From assembly GCA_002422315.1 (NCBI GenBank), contig DIUJ01000050.1, forward strand, positions 18,473 through 82,472: a DNA stretch of 64,000 nucleotides, read 5' to 3'. Below the pieces are notes generated by a model that did no database searches, was not told the origin of the DNA, and was given only the letters and a program-made list of their open reading frames with translations. Made by a program: the position numbers and the translations under genes. Shown piece after piece: positions 46,171-55,070 of the stretch. Each line of letters opens with the position of its first letter. The stretch's first letter is position 1. The DNA comes from Bacteroidetes bacterium UBA6161 (GTDB lineage Bacteria; Bacteroidota; Bacteroidia; NS11-12g; UBA955).

Positions 46171-47205
46171 AAGCGCCAAAGGTGCGGAATCATTTTTTTT
46201 TAAAATAGATTGTTACTATTTCGCGCCTTTCGCGCTTAGGAAACCTTCCTCCTCTACCTTGGGCTTTACCCAAGGCTAATATATTGCTCGCCTTTGGCGC
46301 TTTTAATCCCTTTAGCAATTTTTTGCTATCGTACAAGCACCAAAGGTGTGGAATCATTCCCTTTTTTAAAAAATAAATTGTTACTATTTCGCGCCTTTAG
46401 CGCTTACGGAACCTTCCTCCTCTACCTTGGGCTTTACCCAAGGCTAATATATTTCACGCCTTTGGCGCTTTAAATCACTTTAGCGGTTTTTTGCTTTCGT
46501 ACAAGCACCAAAGGTGTGGAATCATTAGCATAGCCTGACAGGGCTATGAAATAAAACAAACGAGTCCCTAAAGCGCCAAAGGTGCGGAATCATTCCCTTT
46601 TTTAAAAAATAAATTGTTACTATTTCGCGCCTTTAGCGCTTGCTGAACCTTACACTTGTCCCTTGGGCTGCACCCAAGGCTAATATATTGCTCGCCTTTG
46701 GCGCTTTTAATCACTTTAGCGGTTTTTTGCTTACGTACAAGCACCAAAGGTGTGGAATCATTAGCATAGCCTGACAGGGCTATGAAATAAAACAAACGAG
46801 TCCTTAAAGCGCCAAAGGTGCGGAATCATTCTCTTTTTTAATAAATAAATTGTTACTATTCCGCGCCTTTAGCGCTTGCTGAACCTTACACTTGTCCCTT
46901 GGGCTTTGGCTTTACCCAAGGCTAATATATTGCTCGCCTTTGGCGCTTTTAATCACTTTAGCAGTTTTTTGCTTTCGTACAAGCACCAAAGGTGCGTAAT
47001 CATTAGCATAGCCTGACAGGGCTATGAAATAAAACAAACGAGCCCCTAAAGCGCCAAAGGTGCGGAATCATTCTCTTTTTTAATAAATAAATTGTTACTA
47101 TTTCGCGCCTTTAGCGCTTACGAATCCTTCCTCCTCTACCTTGGGCTGCACCCAAGGCTAATATATTGCTCGCCTTTGGCGCTTTTAATCACTTTATCAG
47201 TTTCT
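46171..47205. repeat. Tandem array of palindrome-rich units, mostly 236-242 bp
   Basis: Units begin AAGCGCC or AAGCACC followed by AAAGGTG(C/T)GGAATCATT: 46171 (164 bp, missing an internal 68 bp part), 46335, 46571, 46807 and 47049 (partial). Inside each unit are palindromes: CGCGCCTTTAGCGC, CCTTGGGCT..ACCCAAGG, CGCCTTTGGCG and ATAGCCTGACAGGGCTAT. The array lies between the convergent 3' ends of the 45517 gene and the TonB receptor gene. An open frame at 46568-46795 inside the array is an accident of the repeat. Confidence 0.9.
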
Positions 47206-47209
47206 CAAA

Positions 47210-49591
47210 CTAAAAACCCATTTTCAAACCCACATATATACTAAAGGGTCGGGTTGGGCCAAATACATAGCCTGCGTCGCGGATTATTCCCGTATCAAAA
47301 TCCCGCTGATAACTATTTAAAATGTTTTGTATGCTTATAAAAGAGGAAACATAGTTCTTGTTGGCAAAAATATGTTCGTGGTTTAGCCTTATGCCTATGT
47401 CTATAAACTGAGGGGTGCTTTTTATTTGGGTATATTCCGTTTCTGGATTTACTACATGCGCTACTTGCATAGGCCCTGTATACACCCCATTGCAGGCAAT
47501 GTCCCATTTCTTATTTAACTTGTAAGTGTACACAAAAAAACCATATACAGAGGGTGTTCTTAGAATTCTGGAGGTAAACACAAAACTGTCTGTTTCTATC
47601 TCATTTTCAGGTTCCCATAGTGCTTCTTTTTCCTTGAACTCTGCTTTTTGTAGCGTGCCTCCTAGTTGCAGTGTTCCTTTTTTACCAACCCACATTTTGT
47701 ATTCTATATTGGTACCTGCTACAAGCGCTCCACTTCCATTTCTCTTGGTTACAATGGCTATGCCATTAGGCATTTCCTCTGGCAGACCCACAATAAAAGG
47801 GTTTCGCAATTGGGTTACAAAAAAATCTACGGATAGCCTATTGATTCCATACTTGCTTTTTTGTCCAAAATCGAAAGACAAGGTAGCACTTTCGGATTTT
47901 TCAGGCTTTAAGTTTGGCTGCAATACTTGAACCCAAGGCGCTCCTCCTATGGTTTGTAAGTGCAAGTCTTCTTCGAAAGCTTGTGGCGCTCTATATCCTT
48001 GGGCTAGGGTAAGCCTGGCTGTAGCCAAGGGACTTATTTGCTTAGAAAAATGAAGCCTTGGAACAAAAATAGGCAGTGTAAAAGTATTGGGATAAAAAGT
48101 GCCAAGCAATACATTGGACGACACTACCCCAACCCTATCCGCCCGCCCTCCTAAGGCTATGCTATAGTTTCTTTTGAGCTTGTATTCTATTTGGCTATAA
48201 ATCCCCACCGTATTTACTTTTTGGTCTATTATTCGGCCTATTCCGGGCATGCGGTCTTGAATGTTCACAAAACTATGCTCTACCCCTGACAGTACTTTCA
48301 ATCTAGAATTAAGAGCCATACTCCACTGCGCACCGCTCAATAATGACCAATCTGTGGTTTTACCAAAAGCATTTTGGGCCAATTCCAAATCGGGTGTAAT
48401 GGTATCGCCTTGCTTTAGCACTGCTCCATTGCCCCCGTAGTAGCTCCTTCTGTTTACATACTGCATAGAGTGATAAAATACAAATGCATGTTTGGTATTT
48501 TTAGGAAAAAATTCCCAAGAAATGCCGGTTCCAAATACACTGTGTTTTAACTCCTCCGCTAACCTACTTTGTTGAACCGGCTTGTCAAAATCAGAACCTC
48601 CCCTACGGTATTCTTCCATAAAATAGGCATTCCATTTTACTTTATTTCTAGGGTTAATATTCATAAAAGCATCCATCCCAACTGTTTGGCTTTGCAACTT
48701 GGTTATTTCAGAAAAACCATCGTTGTTGGCATCAAATTGCTCTCTATTTCTTCTGAAACCAAAAAAATTAACTCCTGTTTTCTGAGAACTATCCACTAAA
48801 GAAGCATTGAACTGAAAAATATGATCGCTTGCCTTATTGCCTATAAGCCCTAATGAGCTGCCTATTTCTGCGGCATTTTTATGGGCTTGTTTGGTTACTA
48901 TATTTACTGTACCTGCTATAGCATTTCCGCCATACAATACAGAGCCTCCGCCCTTTACTACCTCTACTCTTTCTAGCATATTTACAGGAAACATTTCCAA
49001 ACCATAAACCCCTGCCAAAGCACTAAAAACGGGCCTGTTGTTTATCAGTATTTGAGTATATGGCCCCTCCAATCCATTGAGCCTAACTTGAGTAAAACCG
49101 CAATTCTGACAATTGTTTTCCAACCTTAATCCAGGAGAAAAATTTAAGCCTTCCGACAAAGTAAGCGAATTGGTTTGTAGTAAAATCTGTGGATTTAGTA
49201 TAGTTACTACAGAAGTTGAGTTTCTCGCATCGCTTAGTTTCCTATCTCCCATCACATTGGCTATTTGCAACTGATTGCTAGTAGTTTTTAATACACATTT
49301 TACTGCAAGAGTGGTATCGGAAAATATAAGATGTTCGGAAGAGTATTTTTCATAACCCAAAGCAGATATCTCTATAAATATCCTTTTTTGATCATGTAAA
49401 TGAAAGGTAAATTCGCCTTTTATATTTGTATTTTGACTCGAAAGTGTAGACTTTAATAACACATACATATTGGGCAAAGCCTCCCCTTTTTCATTCGTTA
49501 CTAATCCCTGAATGACAACATGTTGAGCATTAATAGTAGCCAAATTAAAGCAACATAAAAAAAGCAAGAAAGTAATTTTTTTGATTTGCAT
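47210..49591 (-). CDS. TonB-dependent outer-membrane receptor
   Basis: A 793-residue outer-membrane receptor. Signal peptide to about residue 22 (TINAQHVVIQG), an N-terminal CarboxypepD_reg-like domain (about 27-110, NEKGEALPNMYVLLKSTLSS), the plug (about 125-230) with RNSTSVVTILNPQ, the NCQNCGFTQVRLNGLEGPYTQ signature and VEVVKGGGSVLYGGNAIAGT, then a 22-strand barrel ending RPFSIYVGLKMGF with the terminal Phe. The NCQNCG plug is shared by receptors of Bacteroidota metal or haem uptake. It is divergent from the DtxR regulator, with a DtxR-box-like site between the starts, so iron or manganese regulation is probable. Confidence 0.92.
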   Translation of the reverse strand: MQIKKITFLLFLCCFNLATINAQHVVIQGLVTNEKGEALPNMYVLLKSTLSSQNTNIKGEFTFHLHDQKRIFIEISALGYEKYSSEHLIFSDTTLAVKCVLKTTSNQLQIANVMGDRKLSDARNSTSVVTILNPQILLQTNSLTLSEGLNFSPGLRLENNCQNCGFTQVRLNGLEGPYTQILINNRPVFSALAGVYGLEMFPVNMLERVEVVKGGGSVLYGGNAIAGTVNIVTKQAHKNAAEIGSSLGLIGNKASDHIFQFNASLVDSSQKTGVNFFGFRRNREQFDANNDGFSEITKLQSQTVGMDAFMNINPRNKVKWNAYFMEEYRRGGSDFDKPVQQSRLAEELKHSVFGTGISWEFFPKNTKHAFVFYHSMQYVNRRSYYGGNGAVLKQGDTITPDLELAQNAFGKTTDWSLLSGAQWSMALNSRLKVLSGVEHSFVNIQDRMPGIGRIIDQKVNTVGIYSQIEYKLKRNYSIALGGRADRVGVVSSNVLLGTFYPNTFTLPIFVPRLHFSKQISPLATARLTLAQGYRAPQAFEEDLHLQTIGGAPWVQVLQPNLKPEKSESATLSFDFGQKSKYGINRLSVDFFVTQLRNPFIVGLPEEMPNGIAIVTKRNGSGALVAGTNIEYKMWVGKKGTLQLGGTLQKAEFKEKEALWEPENEIETDSFVFTSRILRTPSVYGFFVYTYKLNKKWDIACNGVYTGPMQVAHVVNPETEYTQIKSTPQFIDIGIRLNHEHIFANKNYVSSFISIQNILNSYQRDFDTGIIRDAGYVFGPTRPFSIYVGLKMGF

Positions 49592-49619
49592 AATAAATAT
49601 TAGGCCACGAATATATATA

Positions 49620-49640
49620 TTGTTAGACTAATCTAACTTA
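49620..49640. promoter_or_regulatory. DtxR-box-like operator between the receptor and the regulator
   Basis: GTTAGA-CTAA-TCTAAC (49622-49637) is a perfect 6-4-6 inverted repeat in the 93 bp between the divergent start codons. The core TTAG..TAA...CTAA resembles the known DtxR/IdeR box TTAGGTTAG-SCTAACCTAA. It overlaps the space just upstream of the -7 box of the DtxR gene, where a bound repressor would block both promoters. Confidence 0.65.
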
Positions 49641-49671
49641 TTTTTTCGATTAATATGACTTAATTTTGACT

Positions 49672-49679
49672 TATCTTTG
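49672..49679 (+). promoter_or_regulatory. -7 promoter element of the dtxR-type gene
   Basis: TATCTTTG (TAnnTTTG), 4 nt before the ATG at 49684; suggests a leaderless transcript. Confidence 0.7.
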
Positions 49680-49683
49680 CGCT

Positions 49684-50340
49684 ATGCTTAGCAATACAGA
49701 AGAAAACTATCTGAAAGCGCTTCTACATTTAACTGACCTAAACAGCATAAAAGAGCAAGCAGGCACCAACGAACTTGCAAATTATTTGGGAATAAAGCCT
49801 GCCACTGCAACAGATATGCTAAAGAAGCTAAAGGAGAAGGGTTTGGTAGATTACGAAAAGTATGGTAAAAACAATTTGACACCCAAAGGGAAAAAAATTG
49901 CTTTAGAATTGCTTCGTAAACACCGTCTATGGGAAACTTTTTTGTATGAAAAACTTGAATTTAGTTGGGACGAAATACACGAGGTAGCAGAGGAACTAGA
50001 ACATATACAATCCGAAAAACTAATCAATAAATTAGACCAATTTTTGGGATACCCCCAATACGACCCTCATGGCGACCCAATACCAGACAACAAAGGAAAA
50101 ATACCTAAAACAAAACGCATGCTCTTGTGCGACAAACCAATTGATTCAGTTTGTAAAATGGTAGCAGTTAAAAACAATTCGGTATCATTTCTTAAGTATG
50201 TAAGCCAAATAGGATTGGCGATTAATTCCAACATTGAAATCTTAGAGATAGAAAAATTTGATGGCAGCATGCAACTCAAAATTGGAGACCAAACCCATAG
50301 AGTTTCTAGAAAATTTGCGGAAAATATTTTTGTAATCTAA
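49684..50340 (+). CDS. DtxR-family metal-dependent transcriptional regulator
   Basis: A 218-residue repressor. N-terminal HTH: EENYLKALLHLTDLNS, GTNELANYLGIKPATATDMLKKLKEKGLV (recognition helix), then the dimerisation/metal-binding domain with HRLWETFLYEKLEFSWDEIHEVAEELEH and CDKPIDSV, and a C-terminal FeoA/SH3-like domain ending RVSRKFAENIFVI. Family members bind Fe2+ or Mn2+ and repress uptake genes. The ATG at 49684 is chosen because it sits directly behind the -7 box; the frame can be extended 6 codons further. It probably represses the divergent TonB receptor and its own operon. Confidence 0.92.
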   Translation: MLSNTEENYLKALLHLTDLNSIKEQAGTNELANYLGIKPATATDMLKKLKEKGLVDYEKYGKNNLTPKGKKIALELLRKHRLWETFLYEKLEFSWDEIHEVAEELEHIQSEKLINKLDQFLGYPQYDPHGDPIPDNKGKIPKTKRMLLCDKPIDSVCKMVAVKNNSVSFLKYVSQIGLAINSNIEILEIEKFDGSMQLKIGDQTHRVSRKFAENIFVI

Positions 50341-50377
50341 AGCCCTAGTTGGAAAGTATTTTAACTTACTTTGCCAC

Positions 50378-51937
50378 ATGAAATATTTTTATTCTTGGTT
50401 GATATTTTTAGCCTTGGGTATTTTGCTATATAGTTCCAATCTAAACCGAATGCCTAGGGGTATTCATGCATGGGGGCAAGCAGACAGGCTTAGTTTAGCC
50501 ATAAATTTTTTAGAAGAAGACAATCTATTTGCTCCAGCAACCCACTGCCTACAAACCGAGGGCGGAAGAGTAGGATGTGAAATAGCCCTTATCCCTTATA
50601 TGGCGGCAAAAATCTCTAGTTTTTTAAATCTCCCAAACTATTTGCCCTTTATCTATCGCTTTTTAAATTGGAGTATTTTGAGTTTAGGATTTATGTTTTT
50701 CATTAGAATTCTAAGCATACATTTTCGCTTTTCGTGGATGCATTCAAGTTTATTGTCTTTGTTTTTGTTTTCTTCCCCTGTACTCCTTTTTTATGGATAC
50801 AATTTCCTTATGGATGCTCCAGCATTTTCACTGGTTATCATTTCCATATACTATATTATTGAATGGACAAAAACAAAAAAAGTAAAACCTTATTTAATCG
50901 CATTGTCCTTGCTTTCCCTAGCCTCAGTTCTGAAAAACTCAACATTGATTTTTTGGGGTGCACTGATTTTAAGTGCCTTAGTGTTTACTTTACGCCGTTT
51001 TAAAACATTAAATAATCGCCCAGCGTATCTTTTTAGCTTTCTAGTGGCATTTGTATTTTTGATACTCTTAAGTTATTACACATACTATTATTACATACTT
51101 TTCAATAAAGAAAATTGGTCTTTTGTTTTTCTTTCAGAAACAAGGCCATTGCAAATTCCTGAGGAAATTGGTTTATTGGGTTATGCTCTCAAAAAGTGGT
51201 TTTTGGAATATTTTACTTGGTATCAATGGTTTGCTCTACTACTTGCCACTGTCGCGTTAATTTATTCCTTAATAAAAAAAGGATTTAAAATTTTACCCAC
51301 CGAATTCTGGCTTTTTATAAGTTCTGCTTTTGCTGCTTTATTGGTACTTTTGGTTGTTTTGGGGAAACAATTCCCCGACCATGACTACTATGCCATTGCT
51401 ACCTTATTCCCTTTTATATTTTTGTTATGGATTGTATATTTATGGATAGCAAATGGCCAATTATTTTCAGGTATAATCAGCGGCACAGCATTGTTGGCAT
51501 TGGTTTTATTAAATTTCAAAGTGGTTTATAGCCAAATTCAGCACAGAAGCCAACCCACTTACATAAAAGGAGAAATATATGCCTATAACGAACCAGAGTG
51601 GCTGAAAAACGGAGGAAACATAATTGACTCCTTAGGAATAGAGAAAAAAGCTGTGTTTATGGTTCCTTATGCATATTCCATGAACATACATTTGGTTTAC
51701 ATCAATAGAAAAGGATTGATAGTAACAGAAGAAGAAATGAACCGCGAACAAGATTTTTATGAAAAATGGATAAACCAAATCCAACCACAATACATGTTGT
51801 TACAAAACAAATATGTAGATTCATTTTTTACAAGAAGACCAAACTTTGACAATTACACAGACTTAATCTATTCCAACTCGGATTTTAGAATTTATAAATT
51901 CAAGGAAAACATGCCTGATTTTATTTTAAATTACTAA
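50378..51937 (+). CDS. GT-C family membrane glycosyltransferase
   Basis: A 519-residue protein with about 10-11 predicted membrane helices in the first 400 residues and a soluble C-terminal part of about 100 residues. The opening LNRMPRGIHAWGQADRLSLAINFLEE (about residues 22-47) with the aspartate of AWGQADR matches the first periplasmic loop of ArnT/PMT-like GT-C enzymes, which use polyprenyl-phosphate-linked sugars. The acceptor is unknown. It starts 37 bp after the DtxR gene and its stop is 2 bp before the binding protein, so it is probably part of the same operon, which is unexpected for a metal-uptake locus. Confidence 0.75.
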   Translation: MKYFYSWLIFLALGILLYSSNLNRMPRGIHAWGQADRLSLAINFLEEDNLFAPATHCLQTEGGRVGCEIALIPYMAAKISSFLNLPNYLPFIYRFLNWSILSLGFMFFIRILSIHFRFSWMHSSLLSLFLFSSPVLLFYGYNFLMDAPAFSLVIISIYYIIEWTKTKKVKPYLIALSLLSLASVLKNSTLIFWGALILSALVFTLRRFKTLNNRPAYLFSFLVAFVFLILLSYYTYYYYILFNKENWSFVFLSETRPLQIPEEIGLLGYALKKWFLEYFTWYQWFALLLATVALIYSLIKKGFKILPTEFWLFISSAFAALLVLLVVLGKQFPDHDYYAIATLFPFIFLLWIVYLWIANGQLFSGIISGTALLALVLLNFKVVYSQIQHRSQPTYIKGEIYAYNEPEWLKNGGNIIDSLGIEKKAVFMVPYAYSMNIHLVYINRKGLIVTEEEMNREQDFYEKWINQIQPQYMLLQNKYVDSFFTRRPNFDNYTDLIYSNSDFRIYKFKENMPDFILNY

Positions 51938-51939
51938 TA

Positions 51940-53031
51940 ATGAATCGCTTATTTTTTATATTTGGATTTTTATTTTTCCTTACGCTTTGCGCTCAATGCA
52001 CCCGTAAACAGCGTACAGAAGAAAGTATTGGTATGGAGTTAATGGAAGACTCAGAATTGCTCTCTATTATTGAAAGTAAAAACGGAAGCTATAACATCAA
52101 AATACGTTCTGCAGAAGGAGTTATATTGCAAGAATTAGTCTTAAATACAGACACGATTGGCCCTTTATACCAAAGAATCATATCCTTATCTTCGGTATTT
52201 ACAGGTTTTTTGGGAATGCTTCAAGCAGATTCTCTAATCGTTGGGATAGACGATGCCCGCTATGTAAGCAATAAATTTATTCACAAGGCTGTAGCTTCTA
52301 AAAGCATAGTAGAAGTATACAAAAATGGCATCTTAGATTTTGAGAAATTAATGCTTAAGCAACCCGATTTAATTTTCTATAGTGGAGGAGAAAATCTAGG
52401 TAAAACAAAAGGGAGGGCACAAACAATCCTTTGTAATAACTACCTAGAAAACTCACCCCTTGGCAGGGCCGAATGGATAAAACTTTTTGGAATTGTAAGT
52501 GGTAAAAAGCTAGAAGCAGACAGTATTTACAAACAAATAAAACAGAACTACAACAAAATCAAGGCCCAAAAACCCAAAAGTGAAACAGCCCCTAAAGTGC
52601 TTACGGGTTCCTTATATGGAGGGGCATGGCACTTACCTGCAGGCCAAAGCTATACGGCCCAACTTATAGCCGATGCAGGTGGAGATTATATTTTCAAAAA
52701 CCAAGGAGAAAATGGACATTTAAGTTACAGTTTGGAACAGGTACTACTAGGAGCTCACGATTGTGATATATGGCTAAACCCAAGCCATTATAGCACTATA
52801 TCCGAATTGTTTCACTCCGAAAACAAATATGAACATTTTAAAGCCTTTAAAAACAAAACCATATATAACCATACCTTACAAATGAATGATTTTGGATTTT
52901 TTGGATTTTGGGAAGAAGGCCCTTCAAGGCCAGATTTAATTCTGAAAGATTTACAAAATATATTCTACCACAACGATAGTTCTACATCTTACTTTAATAC
53001 TACAAATTATTTTTATACGAAATTAAACTGA
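51940..53031 (+). CDS. Periplasmic-binding-type lipoprotein (Fe/cobalamin type)
   Basis: A 363-residue substrate-binding protein of the BtuF/FecB (helical backbone) class, with an N-terminal lipid-anchor-like segment (LFFIFGFLFFLTLCAQC; lipobox not canonical). The signs are RIISLSSVFTGFLGMLQADSLIVGIDDARYVSN, PDLIFYSGG, VLTGSLYGGAWHLPAGQSYTAQLIADAGGDYIF and the C-terminal FWEEGPSRPDLILKDL with HTLQMNDFGFFG. It would deliver a siderophore, haem or cobalamin to an ABC permease, but no permease or ATPase genes lie in this window. The gene is 2 bp after the glycosyltransferase. Confidence 0.85.
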   Translation: MNRLFFIFGFLFFLTLCAQCTRKQRTEESIGMELMEDSELLSIIESKNGSYNIKIRSAEGVILQELVLNTDTIGPLYQRIISLSSVFTGFLGMLQADSLIVGIDDARYVSNKFIHKAVASKSIVEVYKNGILDFEKLMLKQPDLIFYSGGENLGKTKGRAQTILCNNYLENSPLGRAEWIKLFGIVSGKKLEADSIYKQIKQNYNKIKAQKPKSETAPKVLTGSLYGGAWHLPAGQSYTAQLIADAGGDYIFKNQGENGHLSYSLEQVLLGAHDCDIWLNPSHYSTISELFHSENKYEHFKAFKNKTIYNHTLQMNDFGFFGFWEEGPSRPDLILKDLQNIFYHNDSSTSYFNTTNYFYTKLN

Positions 53032-53090
53032 CCAAAATCAGAGATTTTATCTTATAAAATACTTAACTTGCAGGCATTAAATTTCATGTT

Positions 53091-53756
53091 ATGAAAATAA
53101 AAACGATTTTGAGTTTGCTTCTCTTGTCATTTTCTCAAATTTCTTATTCACAGAAAGATACGAGCAAAATCAACAAACACTATATTCAATTTACGGGCAT
53201 TGTGGTAACTTCAGACAGCATACAGCCTATACCCTTTGCTTCCATTAGTGTACGCAACAAGCCCTATGGGGACTATTCCGACTTTAATGGAAAATTTTCG
53301 GTAATTGCAGAAAAAGGAGACACCATTGTTTTTAGCCATGTTCAATTCAAAAAATCTTTTTTCATAGTTCCAGACACACTGCCGGAGTTTAAATACCATA
53401 TAATTCATGCAATGACCGCGGATACAATCTATTTGGATGGAACGATAGTTACCCCTGTTCCCAATAGGGCCACATTCGACCAATATTTTTTAACAGTAGA
53501 ACTGCCGCAAGACAAATTGGACATAGCTAGGAAAAACCTAGAAAGAGAGGAACTAAAGGAACAAGCCATGAAAATGGGTATGGATGAAAAAGAGAATTAT
53601 GCTGCTTTTATGCGTCAGCAAAATACCTATCAGTACCAGAGAGGCATGGCACCCACTATTACATTAATGGACCCATTTGCTTGGGCACGATTTTTTGAAG
53701 CTTGGAAAAGAGGAGATTTCAAAAAAAATCCGATGAAGGCAAACGATAAAAAATAA
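53091..53756 (+). CDS. CarboxypepD_reg-like surface protein
   Basis: A 221-residue exported protein: signal peptide MKIKTILSLLLLSFSQISYS, then a carboxypeptidase regulatory-like (CarboxypepD_reg-like) domain at about 30-110 with FTGIVVTSDSIQPIPFASISVRNKPYGDYSDFNGKF and EKGDTIVFSHVQFKKS. A charged helical C-terminal region (EREELKEQAMKMGMDEKENY, and FFEAWKRGDFKKN) has no known motif. Such a stand-alone domain is common beside TonB receptors; it is cotranscribed with the 53761 gene (4 bp gap). Confidence 0.8.
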   Translation: MKIKTILSLLLLSFSQISYSQKDTSKINKHYIQFTGIVVTSDSIQPIPFASISVRNKPYGDYSDFNGKFSVIAEKGDTIVFSHVQFKKSFFIVPDTLPEFKYHIIHAMTADTIYLDGTIVTPVPNRATFDQYFLTVELPQDKLDIARKNLEREELKEQAMKMGMDEKENYAAFMRQQNTYQYQRGMAPTITLMDPFAWARFFEAWKRGDFKKNPMKANDKK

Positions 53757-53760
53757 AATC

Positions 53761-54630
53761 ATGACCAAAATTAGAATTGGAGGAGTACCCGAACATTTTA
53801 ATTTACCTTGGCAACTTACCCAAGAACTTGGGATATTTGCTAAAAAAGGATTAGAAGTGGATTGGCGTTTTTATTCCAATGGCACAGGAGCCATGGTAAA
53901 AGATTTAGCCGATAACAAATTAGATATGGCTGTTCTATTATCCGAAGGAGCAGTACATGCCATTCAAAATGGATTGCAAGCAAAACTACTGAAAATGTAT
54001 GTAAAAACCCCACTGATATGGGGTATTCATGCAGGGGTAAATTCTCCATTGCAATCGGTAAAAAACTTGGAAGAACACGAAATAGCCATAAGTAGATTTG
54101 GCTCTGGTTCTCATCTTATGAGTGCCATAGATGCACATTTCAGAAATCAAATTGTTAAAATAGAACAATATACAACTGTAGAAAATTTAAAAGGAGCATT
54201 AGAACATTTAGATAGAAATCCTAATACCATTTTTTATTGGGAAAAATATACTACCAAGCCAAGTGTAGATTCCGGTTTATTGAAAAGAATTGGAGAATTT
54301 GTAACCCCTTGGCCATGCTTTGTAATAGTGGCAAACGAAAGTTTTATGGCCAAACATGAATTAGAAGTTAAAAAACTTTTGGATACCATGATTTTTAGCT
54401 GCAAGCAATTTATGCAATCGGTAGACAATGCTATACCTATACTTACAGAGCGCTTTGAGATGCAAGAAGAAGATGCCTACAATTGGTTTTACTGCACGGA
54501 ATGGGATACAGGATACGAAATTTCAACTAAAATGATCGAAAGCATTCAGTTTATGCTAAGCAAAACACAAAAAAGCGAAATAGTATTTAGCCCAGAGTAT
54601 TTTATATACCAATGGCGAAAGGAGATATAA
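53761..54630 (+). CDS. NMT1/THI5-like substrate-binding-fold protein without signal peptide
   Basis: A 289-residue protein with the periplasmic-binding-protein type 2 fold of the NMT1/SsuA group: MTKIRIGGVPEHFNLPWQLTQELGIFAKKGLEVDW, LADNKLDMAVLLSEGAVHAI and AISRFGSGSHLMSAID. The N-terminus is not hydrophobic, so the protein is probably cytosolic, unlike ordinary ABC-transporter binding proteins; there is no permease nearby. It could bind a pyrimidine or amine precursor, as THI5 does, or be an enzyme such as those of menaquinone synthesis (MqnA/MqnD fold). The neighbouring RidA gene, on the other strand, converges with it. Confidence 0.8.
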   Translation: MTKIRIGGVPEHFNLPWQLTQELGIFAKKGLEVDWRFYSNGTGAMVKDLADNKLDMAVLLSEGAVHAIQNGLQAKLLKMYVKTPLIWGIHAGVNSPLQSVKNLEEHEIAISRFGSGSHLMSAIDAHFRNQIVKIEQYTTVENLKGALEHLDRNPNTIFYWEKYTTKPSVDSGLLKRIGEFVTPWPCFVIVANESFMAKHELEVKKLLDTMIFSCKQFMQSVDNAIPILTERFEMQEEDAYNWFYCTEWDTGYEISTKMIESIQFMLSKTQKSEIVFSPEYFIYQWRKEI

Positions 54631-54642
54631 AGTATTTTAAAC

Positions 54643-55056
54643 TTAAATTGTTGCTATAACCTTTAACTCTATGGCTATTGGAGTTGGCAAACAATTTATT
54701 TCTAGGGTAGTTCTGCAAGGAGGATTAGCCCCAAAGAATTCTGCCCATAGGGCGTTATAGGTTTTAAAATCATCTTTCATATTGGTAAGAAATACTGTTA
54801 CATCCACAATATTGTCCCAAGAACTTCCGCTCTCTTCTAAAATATACCGTACATTTTGAAAAACAGACTTACATTGGGTTTCAATATCATAACTTAGTAT
54901 CTCTCCGTTATCGCCTAATTCAACCCCTGGGATTTTTTTGGTTCCCTTTTCTCTAGGTCCTACACCGGATAAGAACAATAGGTTTCCTACTCTTTTTGCA
55001 TGCGGATAAAGGCCTACGGGCTCTGGTGCTTTATTTGAATGAATGCTATCTGACAT
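54643..55056 (-). CDS. RidA family protein (reactive intermediate deaminase)
   Basis: A 137-residue member of the YjgF/YER057c/UK114 family. Characteristic elements are PEPVGLYPHAKRVGNLLFLSGVGP, DIETQCKSVFQNVRYILEESGSSWDNIVDVTVFLTNM and the active-site arginine in NPPCRTTLEINCLP. RidA hydrolyses enamine/imine intermediates made by PLP enzymes. The -7 box at 55061 is 4 nt before its ATG. It is convergent with the NMT1-like gene. Confidence 0.92.
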   Translation of the reverse strand: MSDSIHSNKAPEPVGLYPHAKRVGNLLFLSGVGPREKGTKKIPGVELGDNGEILSYDIETQCKSVFQNVRYILEESGSSWDNIVDVTVFLTNMKDDFKTYNALWAEFFGANPPCRTTLEINCLPTPIAIELKVIATI

Positions 55057-55060
55057 GCAG

Positions 55061-55068
55061 CAAAAGTA
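55061..55068 (-). promoter_or_regulatory. -7 promoter element of the RidA gene
   Basis: Minus-strand TACTTTTG (TAnnTTTG), 4 nt before the ATG at 55056; implies a leaderless transcript. Confidence 0.6.
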
Positions 55069-55070
55069 AT

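Noticed and set aside
46568..46795. A 75-codon open frame on the minus strand in the repeat array
   Set aside because: It lies entirely within the tandem repeat units and its sequence just follows the palindromes; no start signal or protein family.
46171..47205. A CRISPR array
   Set aside because: Units are over 200 bp, palindromic throughout and nearly identical from end to end, with no unique spacers and no cas genes nearby.
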